This document shows positions 54,973-63,789 of a stretch of 64,000 bases of DNA, piece by piece. Each line of letters opens with the position of its first letter. Position 1 is the stretch's first letter. Source of the DNA: Portibacter lacus. Its GTDB lineage: Bacteria; Bacteroidota; Bacteroidia; Chitinophagales; Saprospiraceae. The notes under the pieces are model-generated. The model was given only the letters and a program-made list of their open reading frames with translations. It ran no database searches and had not been told where the DNA came from. The position numbers and the translations under genes are program-made. Location: contig NZ_JAJNKA010000021.1 in assembly GCF_021533215.1 (NCBI RefSeq), forward strand, positions 27,676-91,675, read 5' to 3'.

Positions 54973-55697
54973 TTCGCATTAAGCATTCGAATAGCATCTG
55001 CCGCTACTTTTTTCTTAGCAGCATCATCACTGACTTCATAAAAAGTCTGAAACCGGTCTATGGCTGCAGGTGCATTCCCAAGCTTGAGATAAAACAAACC
55101 TAGATACCAGAGGCATTCATCATAATATGCTGACTGAAAACGTCTAATATTTTCTAGATTCTTAATGGCTAGTGGAAGATTGCCCATTCCTGCATAAGCC
55201 ATCGCTTGATAAAACTTTAACTCTATGGCCTCACTCGTTTTGATTCTTTCTTCTAAGAGATCTGCTGCAGCAACATAATCTCCATTTTCGTAAGCCATAA
55301 ATGCCTTAGTCATCAGATCTCCATTGCCACGGGTGGTCGGATAATACACATTCGGATAAACCTCAAAATGAGTGGCATAGATTCCAGATGGTGTGTTCTT
55401 CATCTTATCTAATCGATATCCCACGAAGGCAGCAACTAGCAATAAAACACCTAGGACAATTAATAATACTCTTCTGATTAAACTTTTCTTTTTGTTACCC
55501 ATCTTATCTTCTACTTTAGTTAATCTAGCACTTAACACATCTTTCTCGTGTGATTCCGCAACCACACTTAGATTGCTATAAAATTGAACATCATTCCTAA
55601 ATTTCTCATCTTCCTTCATCCACTGATCAAACTGAACTTGCTCTTCCTTATTCAGCTCACTGATAATGTACTTATCAATTAATGTTTTCTTATCCAT
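54969..55697 (-). CDS. Membrane TPR protein, likely anti-sigma partner
   Basis: 242 residues. The N-terminal ~85 cytoplasmic residues (LIDKYIISELNKEEQVQFDQ, then WMKEDEKFRNDVQFYSNL) resemble anti-sigma heads of Bacteroidota. There is one membrane segment at about 75-95 (VLLIVLGVLLLVAAFVGYRL) and periplasmic TPR-like repeats at about 130-235 (AFMAYENGDYVAAADLLEER; FYLKLGNAPAAIDRFQTFYE). Its ATG overlaps the sigma stop codon by one base, so the two are coupled. It probably holds the sigma factor until an envelope signal arrives, which is inference. Confidence 0.82.
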   Translation of the reverse strand: MDKKTLIDKYIISELNKEEQVQFDQWMKEDEKFRNDVQFYSNLSVVAESHEKDVLSARLTKVEDKMGNKKKSLIRRVLLIVLGVLLLVAAFVGYRLDKMKNTPSGIYATHFEVYPNVYYPTTRGNGDLMTKAFMAYENGDYVAAADLLEERIKTSEAIELKFYQAMAYAGMGNLPLAIKNLENIRRFQSAYYDECLWYLGLFYLKLGNAPAAIDRFQTFYEVSDDAAKKKVAADAIRMLNAN

Positions 55698-56236
55698 TAT
55701 TTCTTATTTACTAAGCTTCGCAATTGTTTCACACATCTTGATTTATGACTTTTCACAGAGTTCGCATCCTTATAACCTCCGATTTCCACAATGTCACTAA
55801 TATCAAGTCCTCTGTAATAAAACATGGTTAGCATTTTCTGACAACTTTCTCCTAACTGAGTAAAATGTCTTTTTAATTTTTGCTGCTCAGTAGTTAACTC
55901 TTTTTCATCTAGTTCAATGGTTTCAAACTCATCAGAAACATTCAGAAGTTCAGCATTCTTCTTTTGCTTTCGAATCATATCTATCGCTTTATATTTACCT
56001 ATTCCAAAAATATAGGTCTTAATAGAGCTGCTTAAATCCTTTAACTTACCACGAACTCCGTTCTGATAAAATGCAATCATCGTTTCTTGATACAGATCCT
56101 TGATTGCATCTTCTGATAACGCATACCTTTTGAAATAATTCAAAAATGGATCTCTATATTCCTTATACAGGGCATCGAGTACGCTTTTATCATCTTTCGC
56201 TATTCTAATTAATACCTCCTTTTCAGCATTTACCAT
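55697..56236 (-). CDS. ECF-type RNA polymerase sigma factor
   Basis: 179 residues. Region 2: YKEYRDPFLNYFKRYALSED, then IKDLYQETMIAFYQNGVR and IFGIGKYKAIDMIRK. Region 4: LGESCQKMLTMFYYRGLDIS, then DIVEIGGYKDANSVKSHKSR. It is divergent from the beta-helix lipoprotein/CHAT genes, with about 125 bases between, and co-translated with a membrane TPR anti-sigma-like protein. It probably controls the neighbouring genes. The same sigma/anti-sigma + CHAT layout is, as far as I recall, common in this phylum. Confidence 0.92.
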   Translation of the reverse strand: MVNAEKEVLIRIAKDDKSVLDALYKEYRDPFLNYFKRYALSEDAIKDLYQETMIAFYQNGVRGKLKDLSSSIKTYIFGIGKYKAIDMIRKQKKNAELLNVSDEFETIELDEKELTTEQQKLKRHFTQLGESCQKMLTMFYYRGLDISDIVEIGGYKDANSVKSHKSRCVKQLRSLVNKK

Positions 56237-56361
56237 TTAATCGAACTACTTTATATTAAGTTAACATCAAAAATAATTTTTCTTTTTCCACCAGCTAAGT
56301 TAACCTCTCCTTTTTTCATGCGACCAAAAGAAAATTACAATTCTAAAAAAATAAATTAAAC

Positions 56362-57546
56362 ATGAAAAGTACATCAAACTTATTGATTTTAACAGCAGTA
56401 ATTATCACTATGTCTTCATGCAAATTGGATATAGGTGGAGGAATTATCGACAATCCTAAAAAGATAGAACCTATTCTTCTTAAGGACAGATACGATGAAA
56501 ACATTACCCTAACAGACCATAATGAAGACGGAGTTGATTACATCGCTTCTGATGAAATAGAATTATATAATGGGACCATGAAGATAGAACCAGGGGTAAC
56601 TATAGAGTTTGCAGATGGAGCTTCTATCATCGTCGGTATCGAAGGCAAAATAGATGCAGTAGGAACTTCTGGTGAACCTATCCGCATGATTGCTAAAACC
56701 AACGAACCATCATGGGCTGGTATATACATTAATACCAACAAATCTAACAAACTTCACTATGTACAAATAGAAAATGCTGGTGCAGGAGAAGAATATGGTG
56801 TCTATAATGAAAATGCCGCTGCCATTACCATCGATGGAAAAGTAAGCATAGAAAACACGACCATTTCTAAAAGTGGCGATGTAGGTGTAAAGATCAATGA
56901 CGGAAATGCTTCTGATATCACCTCATTCAGTGGAAATACCATCAAGTCATGCAAAAATTTTCCAATTCTAACTAACATAAATTACGTAGGCGCATTAGAA
57001 CTTTCAAATAATGTATTCAATGATAATGGTATTAATATGATAGGTATCGAAGATACCTATTCTGATCGTCTGAATGTAAATACGGACTTAGAAGGGCTAG
57101 AAATTCCTTATTTTATACAAGGGCAATTCGAATTGTATGCTAACCTTACGCTAGGTCGGGGTGTAGAATTCGTCATGGATGAAAATAGTGTTTTATTACA
57201 TGTCGCAGGTGATGACTACCGATTTGAAATAAAAGGCACTGAAAATGAACACGTCGTAATCAGAGGCTTAGAATCTGAAAACGGCTATTGGCAGGGAATA
57301 TTTATCACTTCTGAAAATAGTGGAAATGTATTCGAATACCTAGATATATCAGACGGTGGAGGAAAAGCATTGACCTATGCAAATGCTAAAGCAAACATTT
57401 CTATAGAACAAGAAGGGAAACTAGAGCTTAATAATTCTACCTCAGCAAGAAGTGGAAGTTGTGAGGTACTTCTTAGCAATTTCGGAGGAAGTAAATATGA
57501 ATTCATCAACAATAGTCCAGCAATAACAAAAGTATGTGAAGAATAA
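56362..57546 (+). CDS. Lipoprotein with right-handed beta-helix
   Basis: 394 residues. Lipobox in TMSSCKLD (Cys about 20). Repeated short beta-strand units with Asn/Gly turns are typical of parallel beta-helix proteins (GTMKIEPGVTIEFADGASII; GYWQGIFITSENSGNVFEYL). Such folds usually bind or cut polysaccharides, but no catalytic triad is recognisable. It lies upstream of the CHAT protease gene, separated by a hairpin. Confidence 0.8.
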   Translation: MKSTSNLLILTAVIITMSSCKLDIGGGIIDNPKKIEPILLKDRYDENITLTDHNEDGVDYIASDEIELYNGTMKIEPGVTIEFADGASIIVGIEGKIDAVGTSGEPIRMIAKTNEPSWAGIYINTNKSNKLHYVQIENAGAGEEYGVYNENAAAITIDGKVSIENTTISKSGDVGVKINDGNASDITSFSGNTIKSCKNFPILTNINYVGALELSNNVFNDNGINMIGIEDTYSDRLNVNTDLEGLEIPYFIQGQFELYANLTLGRGVEFVMDENSVLLHVAGDDYRFEIKGTENEHVVIRGLESENGYWQGIFITSENSGNVFEYLDISDGGGKALTYANAKANISIEQEGKLELNNSTSARSGSCEVLLSNFGGSKYEFINNSPAITKVCEE

Positions 57547-57592
57547 AATTTGTACTTTTATATAACTATTTCTAAACAACCATTTGGGGGTT

Positions 57593-57625
57593 AATAGGAA
57601 GTCGGCGTTGAGCTGACTTCCTATT
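57593..57625 (+). terminator. Strong hairpin between beta-helix and CHAT genes
   Basis: A perfect 11-bp stem (AATAGGAAGTC with GACTTCCTATT) and an 11-base loop. There is no long T-run, and the CHAT ATG is only 17 bases on. It may be a partial terminator or attenuator that sets CHAT expression lower. Confidence 0.65.
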
Positions 57626-57641
57626 TGTAGGTAATCTAGTT

Positions 57642-60638
57642 ATGATGAACATAAGGCTTACGATTTTATTTATTTTCTTTTTATCCTGTGTTTTTGGAAA
57701 AAACGCTACTAAGGAAGCATACCTCAAGAAAGCTGACTATTTTATTCAAGAACAACACGTAGATTCTTGCCTATATTACCTCTCACTCATTAATGATGAT
57801 GATCCAGCGGTCTCTTTTCGTAAAAACGTAATGTCTATTCTTCGGAGTGATAAGAGCGAAGAAGAGGTTATTACTACGATGGATTCTATTATCGCAGCAA
57901 ACGTCGAAGCTCCTTTTTCTAATCTAGCAAAGATTAACTATATCGGCTACTACACTGAATTAATGATTGCTGATGACTCTAAGAATAGCTATAATCTCTC
58001 TGTCATAAATCAAGCTGTAGCTCTACATGAAAAAAGCGAAAAAAAAGATAGTTTTCTCCTTATGCACTTACTGCATAATAAAGGGAACTTACTCTATGAA
58101 CTCGATCGAAATATAGAAGCTACTGGAGTTTTGGAAAAAGCGCTTGCAATCGCACAGCAGATCGATACGAGAAATGAAAGCATGATCGGAGTTATTTACT
58201 TTAACCTTGCGAATGCTTATTCGGGACTTTTCGATTTTCAAAAGAGTTATGAGCTTGTTGAAAAAAGTGAAGCAGAACTATCCAAGTTAGAAAACCCAAA
58301 TTTAGATTATTTGCAAACGGTCTACCTTGATCTATTCTCAACGTCACTAGACTTTAGTTATATAGAAAAAGCAAGAAACTACCTTAATAAGTCGGCGAAG
58401 CTTTATGAGAACAAAAAAAAGGAAATTACACGTGGCAATCCGGAGGCTATAGCAAGGAAAGAAATTTCGCTACTCTATAATTATATGAGGCTCTACTCCG
58501 AAACGAAGGATCTAGAAAATGGCAAAAAAACCTTGGAAGAAGCTACTGAAAAATTCGGTGATAATAAAGATCCTTTTTTTAAATTAAGACTTGCGGCAAT
58601 CTATAATTATATGGGAGAATTGTACGTCAAAGATCAACCAGAGAAAAGTTTTAAATATTACCAGAAAGCTATAGAAATATATGACAACAAAGATGATCTT
58701 AGATACGGATTAATGTTCGAATTCAATCTAGGGAAGGCTTACTTGAACTCTAAAAACTATAAAAAGGCTAGAGAGACCTCCGCTTCTATTATTCGAAAGG
58801 GGGAATCTATCAACGATTATCGACTTTCCTTTTTCTATTTTTATGACGTAAAAGCACTTCTAGAACAAGGTTATTTCGAAGAAAGCTTACCCCGTTTCAA
58901 TCAATTAGTTGCATTCCAAAACGATTCTGACGTTGAAATTGACCTCGTTACCCAAAAAGGCATACCTGAATTTATTCCAAAATCTAACTTAGATGCTGCG
59001 TACTTGCTATCCTCTGCTGCACAAACAATAGAAACTCACATTCCTGATTCTAGGGAATCTAACATGGCAATGAATAGCCTTTACCAGCTGGCAATTAAAC
59101 TTTTCCAGTCCAATTTTAAGCAGGCATTGTTCAATGAGAAATCCCAGAAAGAATATGAAATGATGTTAGAAGGTCTACTTAAAACCGATGCGTATTTAGG
59201 GCAGTCCGGTCTTTCTTACGATGAAATTATTCGTTTCTCCGAAAATGCTACCTCCAGATATCTTTGGGAAAAATTCAAGTTTAAGAATAAAAGGCTGGAC
59301 TTGTTAGACAAAGAAACTCTGGCAAAAATCCAGGAACTCCGATCTCAGATTACCGACTTGAAACTTGGAAATACTGGAATGGATAGTATTGAAATTTCCG
59401 CTGAAATTTTTGAAAGAGAGCTGGACTTAGAACGAATAGAGTTAGAAAACAGGAATAAATTTAATTCCTTCTATCAATACGAAGATTTTGACTTTAATTT
59501 TGCAGCATTTAAGTCTAAGTTATCAGACGACCAGTTAGTTCTCAAGTATGAATTTCTAGATAGTATGCTCTATGTTTATGAAATAACGAAGGATACTATT
59601 TCTATTCAGCCTCTGGACAGTCTTCAGATCATTAATGAAAAAGTACAGCAATTTGTTAATCTGTTAAGAACTCCGAATTCGGATGTCCAGGAATTAAATG
59701 CTCTAGGAGGAGTGTTGTATAATATATTATTACCAGAATCGCTAAAGCCGGAAATTCTAATTGTTGCGGACGGATTGCTTAATTACTTACCATTCGATCT
59801 GCTGAGAAAGAATGGGATGTATTTATTGGAAAACAATATCGTGAGTAATGCTAGTTCATTGTCTTTATTAGAGTTGGCCGAGAATGACAACAAGATTAAT
59901 AACGCAATGATCATTGCCCCATCATATGATCAGTATATTCTCAATGATCAGCAATTAGCAGTAAGAGGTGCAGCATATGATCTAGAGGGTGCTCTTGCGG
60001 AAGCTGAGGCCATTTCTGACATCATAAATAGCAAAAAATATATTAGAGAATCGGCGAATAAAGCGCTCTTTGTCAAAGAGGCGGGGAGTTTCGACCTTTT
60101 ACATTTATCCATGCACTCCTTTATGAATGATGAAGATCCTGAATTGAGTAGTTTGGTTTTCTATGATGGTGATGATGATAACGAACTCTTTATTAGTGAG
60201 CTTTATGGTATGAATCTGAAAGCGAAACTTGCTGTTCTTAGTGCCTGCAATACTGGTGTCGGAAAGGAAAAAACAGGTGAAGGAATGGTTTCTGTGAATC
60301 GAGCATTCACCTATGCTGGCGTTCCATCTATCGTTTCTAGTCTGTGGAGTGCACCGGACAAAGCGACTAAAGAACTAATGACCGCTTTTTATGGTGAACT
60401 AAAACAAGGAGAATCCAAGGCTTCGGCATTGCGTAATGCGAAACTAAACTATATCCAAAATCAAACAGTAGATGGACTGAAGCATCCTTTTTTCTGGGGA
60501 AGCTTTATCTTACACGGTAACACAGAACCTCTCGTTTTCAAGGGTAACAATCTAAATTTTAGAATTACAGCATTTATTGCCGTTCTCATTTTTCTGATTG
60601 GCTACTTCATTGGCAAGAAAAAACTAAAGACATCCTAG
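57642..60638 (+). CDS. TPR-CHAT protease with C-terminal membrane anchor
   Basis: 998 residues. Signal peptide-like start (about 1-18). TPR repeats span about 30-520 (LLHNKGNLLYELDRNIEATG, ALAIAQQ; SFKYYQKAIEIYDNKDD). The CHAT caspase-like domain is at about 640-960, with the catalytic His in DLLHLSMHSFMND and Cys in LAVLSACNTGVGKEKTGEGM, followed by GVPSIVSSLWSAPDKA. One membrane segment lies at the end (FRITAFIAVLIFLIGYFIGK). The CHAT domain is probably periplasmic or external, given the signal sequence. CHAT proteases are activated by partner proteins and cut specific targets. The target is unknown. ATG 57645 is an equal start candidate. Confidence 0.9.
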   Translation: MMNIRLTILFIFFLSCVFGKNATKEAYLKKADYFIQEQHVDSCLYYLSLINDDDPAVSFRKNVMSILRSDKSEEEVITTMDSIIAANVEAPFSNLAKINYIGYYTELMIADDSKNSYNLSVINQAVALHEKSEKKDSFLLMHLLHNKGNLLYELDRNIEATGVLEKALAIAQQIDTRNESMIGVIYFNLANAYSGLFDFQKSYELVEKSEAELSKLENPNLDYLQTVYLDLFSTSLDFSYIEKARNYLNKSAKLYENKKKEITRGNPEAIARKEISLLYNYMRLYSETKDLENGKKTLEEATEKFGDNKDPFFKLRLAAIYNYMGELYVKDQPEKSFKYYQKAIEIYDNKDDLRYGLMFEFNLGKAYLNSKNYKKARETSASIIRKGESINDYRLSFFYFYDVKALLEQGYFEESLPRFNQLVAFQNDSDVEIDLVTQKGIPEFIPKSNLDAAYLLSSAAQTIETHIPDSRESNMAMNSLYQLAIKLFQSNFKQALFNEKSQKEYEMMLEGLLKTDAYLGQSGLSYDEIIRFSENATSRYLWEKFKFKNKRLDLLDKETLAKIQELRSQITDLKLGNTGMDSIEISAEIFERELDLERIELENRNKFNSFYQYEDFDFNFAAFKSKLSDDQLVLKYEFLDSMLYVYEITKDTISIQPLDSLQIINEKVQQFVNLLRTPNSDVQELNALGGVLYNILLPESLKPEILIVADGLLNYLPFDLLRKNGMYLLENNIVSNASSLSLLELAENDNKINNAMIIAPSYDQYILNDQQLAVRGAAYDLEGALAEAEAISDIINSKKYIRESANKALFVKEAGSFDLLHLSMHSFMNDEDPELSSLVFYDGDDDNELFISELYGMNLKAKLAVLSACNTGVGKEKTGEGMVSVNRAFTYAGVPSIVSSLWSAPDKATKELMTAFYGELKQGESKASALRNAKLNYIQNQTVDGLKHPFFWGSFILHGNTEPLVFKGNNLNFRITAFIAVLIFLIGYFIGKKKLKTS

Positions 60639-60653
60639 TCTGAATAGAATTGA

Positions 60654-61916
60654 TTACTTCATCCATGAATAAATTATATTCCAAATTTCATCTTGCTTCT
60701 CTTTTTCAAAACTAGCAATCCTAACCGAGTGGCCTCCGCCTTGTTTCACGAAATAAAATTGATCTTTCCCTTCCAGTTTTAATCCACATGCAGACCAAGG
60801 ATCCAATTCTCCTTGAATCTGAAGGACTCTTTTTCTCTTTGTCAATTTCTTTTTGGCCTTTATCATAAACTCTGGTCTATAGGTTAGGTCGGTATTTCTC
60901 GGAGCGAAATATTGATTATTGAATTGTTTTATTTCGGTCAATTTATCATCAAGGTGCTCATGAACAAAGCCGTAGTAACCATTCTCTGTCATGAATTGAT
61001 AAAAGGAGGGTCTGAAATAATCAATGGTTGCATCCGCATAAAAAGCGAAGCCAGAGATGCTTTCCAGGTATTGAAAACTTTGGTTTGGTGTAGAGTTTGT
61101 TGGAATTTTATCACACTGATGTGCATATTGCCAAAAGGAAAAACTTAATTCTAAGACGCTATATTCGAGTGCCTTCTCGATTCCCATGGAAAAGACCATA
61201 TCTCGTTGTTTAGACATCGAATCCAGCTTAGGAAGAATCTCTTCTTTTTGATCTAGAACTCGTTCTTGGAAATCCATTAATGCTTGTCGACATCCAGAAT
61301 CTCCTATTGATTTCAGGTGTTCATCACATCGAACATCTGTGGGACTATCTGCCATCGGGCCTACATAAGGAATTGCAATTCTAGAGTCTTTCGGATATGC
61401 AGCTTCATAAAAAAGGCAAGTTGTTCCTCCTTTGCTAATTCCAGTGGTAATCCAGTTTTTAGATTTGTAAATTTTAGAGAAAAGCACATGAATTCTGTGC
61501 AAGTCTTTCATTGCATTTTCATTGGTTAGATACTTCCATTCTGCATCTTCTGGAACCGACTTCCCAAAATATCTGTATTCAACAATGAGTTGATTCGATC
61601 TTAATTTTTTAGCAATTTCATAGGTAACATCATTGGCAGAATACCCTTCTGTGACCATTACTATCGGACTTTCATAGTCAAAGTGTCCCAGAAAAACTCG
61701 CTGCATGAATGTTCCTGCCTTAGGATCTTTATGATCCACCATCTGAGGAATCAAGATCTCATATTCTTCGAGAAAATGATCCGAAGCATTTAATTTATTA
61801 ATTTCTACTCCTGGTAGTATTTTATCTATTTGAGCCTTTAAAGATATGGGCTGTCCTTTTAAAAAATTGACCATTAGGAAAAGCATCATGGTTGTGCTAA
61901 GAGTCAATTTAAACAT
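60654..61916 (-). CDS. S37-family secreted serine peptidase
   Basis: 420 residues. Signal peptide about 1-21 (MVNFLKGQPI). Alpha/beta-hydrolase fold with the nucleophile elbow TGISKGGTTCLFYEAAYP (about 164-181). The Asp is in IQGELDPWSACGLKLEG and the His in FVKQGGGHSVRIA near the end. It matches S37 (PS-10-type tripeptidyl aminopeptidase) by pattern and size. Its stop is 16 bases from the stop of the CHAT gene (convergent), and it ends two bases before the galK stop region on the other side. Confidence 0.85.
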   Translation of the reverse strand: MFKLTLSTTMMLFLMVNFLKGQPISLKAQIDKILPGVEINKLNASDHFLEEYEILIPQMVDHKDPKAGTFMQRVFLGHFDYESPIVMVTEGYSANDVTYEIAKKLRSNQLIVEYRYFGKSVPEDAEWKYLTNENAMKDLHRIHVLFSKIYKSKNWITTGISKGGTTCLFYEAAYPKDSRIAIPYVGPMADSPTDVRCDEHLKSIGDSGCRQALMDFQERVLDQKEEILPKLDSMSKQRDMVFSMGIEKALEYSVLELSFSFWQYAHQCDKIPTNSTPNQSFQYLESISGFAFYADATIDYFRPSFYQFMTENGYYGFVHEHLDDKLTEIKQFNNQYFAPRNTDLTYRPEFMIKAKKKLTKRKRVLQIQGELDPWSACGLKLEGKDQFYFVKQGGGHSVRIASFEKEKQDEIWNIIYSWMK

Positions 61917-61917
61917 G

Positions 61918-63057
61918 TTATTTTATTTTTTCTATACCATTTTTACTAACGACAGGTATGATATCCATTTCTAATCCAAAGCTATCAAAGTAGCTTTTCT
62001 TCAAGTCTTTAAAATCATTTTCTGTATCCTTTAAGAGTGCAATGACGCTACCTCCGAATCCACCACCCATCATTCTTGCACCATAACAGTAATCTTCTTC
62101 TTTCAACTTAGCCACTATAAAATCAAGCTCTTCGCAGCTCACTTCGTAAAGTTCTGCCAAGCTCTGATGTGATTCATAAAGAAGGATTCCTGCATTTTCC
62201 AGATTATTGCTTTCAAGGTCTTTGACCATTTGCAAGACGCGTTTGTTTTCATCTACATAGTGCGTAATTCTATCGAATTGCTTTTTACTGATTAGGTCAA
62301 TGTAAAGGTTTACACTTTCTGTATCTAAGTCTCTAAGCGACGTAATTTCTGGATTTTTCTGGTTGATAATCTGAAGAGCTTCATCGCAATCTGCCCTTCT
62401 GTCGTTGTATTCTGTTTCTGCTAAGTTATGTTCAACATTGGAATTAAATAAAAACCAAGAAGCGTTCTGGGTATTATTTTCAATGAGTGTGTACGAGTAA
62501 TCTTTGCAATCTAGCAGTATGGCTTTGTTTTCTTCACCCATACAAATAGAGAATTGATCCATTTTTCCACCATTTACACCGGTTCCATTTTCAGCTCTAC
62601 TGGCTAAGAAAACGATATCACGCTTAGTATAATTTAAGTTATACAGAGATTTAATGGTATAAAGGAATCCGCAAGTTAATGCAGAAGAGGAAGAAATTCC
62701 TGCGCCGAATGGAATATCGCCATTAATCATGATGTTAAATCCACCAAAAGAGAATTTATCTTCAGCTAAAACATTTAAAACACCAACAAAAAATCTTGTC
62801 CAAGGCTCTAAAAGTTTGACATCATCCAAATTTATGATGGTATCTTTCTGAATATCAAGCGCATGGATGTGAATTTCGCGATCGGAACGCTTTGTTGCTG
62901 CGAAATAGATGGCTTGTTTTATAGGAAAAGGAAGGACGAGACCTTGATTGTAGTCTGTATGTTCTCCAATAATGTTAACACGACCAGGCGCCCTGAAAAT
63001 ACTAGGTTCTTGATTGAAAACAGCAATAAACTTTGACTCTAATTCCTCTAAATTCAT
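61918..63057 (-). CDS. galK: Galactokinase
   Basis: 379 residues when started at ATG 63057. The ATG at 63069 adds four residues. GHMP kinase that makes galactose-1-phosphate for the Leloir pathway. Seen: GRVNIIGEHTDYNQGLVLPF (substrate signature, about 25-44), the ATP loop IPFGAGISSSSALTCGFLYT (about 107-126), and MMGGGFGGSVIALL near the C-terminus. No other gal genes are in the window. Confidence 0.96.
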   Translation of the reverse strand: MNLEELESKFIAVFNQEPSIFRAPGRVNIIGEHTDYNQGLVLPFPIKQAIYFAATKRSDREIHIHALDIQKDTIINLDDVKLLEPWTRFFVGVLNVLAEDKFSFGGFNIMINGDIPFGAGISSSSALTCGFLYTIKSLYNLNYTKRDIVFLASRAENGTGVNGGKMDQFSICMGEENKAILLDCKDYSYTLIENNTQNASWFLFNSNVEHNLAETEYNDRRADCDEALQIINQKNPEITSLRDLDTESVNLYIDLISKKQFDRITHYVDENKRVLQMVKDLESNNLENAGILLYESHQSLAELYEVSCEELDFIVAKLKEEDYCYGARMMGGGFGGSVIALLKDTENDFKDLKKSYFDSFGLEMDIIPVVSKNGIEKIK

Positions 63058-63189
63058 CCTTATCAGCAATTACAAAATGTTAAAATACTATATATATTGG
63101 AATCCGCAAATATCTTCAAAAATTAAGTTACTGGCGTGATTTTTGAAACTTATTCTGTGGAATGAAAACATAATTTATAAAAATTCGTT

Positions 63190-63197
63190 TATATTTG
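63190..63197 (+). promoter_or_regulatory. -7 box of tRNA-Cys
   Basis: TATATTTG, an exact TAnnTTTG match, 17 bases before the tRNA 5' end. Confidence 0.6.
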
Positions 63198-63214
63198 CAT
63201 TCCTTTACAAAAAG

Positions 63215-63286
63215 GGTCGCGTGGCCGAGTGGCTTAGGCACTGGTCTGCAAAACCAGTTACAGCGGTTCGAATCCGCTCGCGACCT
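63215..63286 (+). tRNA. tRNA-Cys (GCA)
   Basis: Acceptor GGTCGCG pairs with CGCGACC (63279-63285), and the discriminator is T. The anticodon stem is CTGGT/ACCAG with loop CTGCAAA (anticodon GCA). The T arm is AGCGG-TTCGAAT-CCGCT. CCA is not encoded. All stems close, and a terminator follows. Confidence 0.96.
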
Positions 63287-63295
63287 CAAGTTAAA

Positions 63296-63327
63296 AGCTT
63301 CAATCTTAGATGATTGGAGCTTTTTTT
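63296..63327 (+). terminator. Terminator of tRNA-Cys
   Basis: A 10-bp stem AGCTTCAATC/GATTGGAGCT (one G-U) with a 6-base loop and a T-run. An identical hairpin returns at 63692-63717 and a variant at about 63463-63489. Confidence 0.9.
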
Positions 63328-63350
63328 ATTCCATTTATTTCCTAGGTATT

Positions 63351-63789
63351 ATTCGCGGATTCGAAGCTGCCCATCCGCCAGGTTTGCTGGCAGGTCACTG
63401 ACTATAATGCCTCTGGCATTATTGCTACGCATCGTCAGCTCGTGCTCGCGACCTCAACTATTAAGCTTCAGTATTAATTTACTGGAGCTTTTATTATTTC
63501 ATTTATTTTCAACATGGTAGCCGCGGATTCGAAAGGCACCCGCAACCGTCAGTTTTGCTGACGGGTCACTGACTATAATGCCCCTGGCATTATTGCTGCG
63601 CAACGTCAGATCGTGTTAGTTTCGGGTCTCAGCTAAAAAGGTTTCCCAAACCTTTTTTTTACGCTGTTCGTGCTCGCGACCTCAAGATAAAAGCTTCAAT
63701 CTTAGATGATTGGAGCTTTTTTTTATTTCAATACAATTTACTTTTATGGCGAGCGGATTCGAAAGGCACCCGCAACCGTCAGTTTTGCT
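63351..63789. repeat. Array of tRNA-Cys-tail repeats
   Basis: Three units. Each opens with GCGGATTCGAA (63355, 63523, 63753), the reverse of the T-arm. Then come a hairpin of the type CCGTCAGTTTTGCTGACGG, the block TCACTGACTATAATGCC.CT with GGCATTATTGCT, and finally GCTCGCGACCTCAA (63444, 63672), the tRNA 3' end, followed by the tRNA terminator hairpin. Unit 2 has an extra AAAGGTTTcccAAACCTTT terminator-like insert. Unit 3 stops at 63789, where an insertion sequence begins. Confidence 0.8.
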
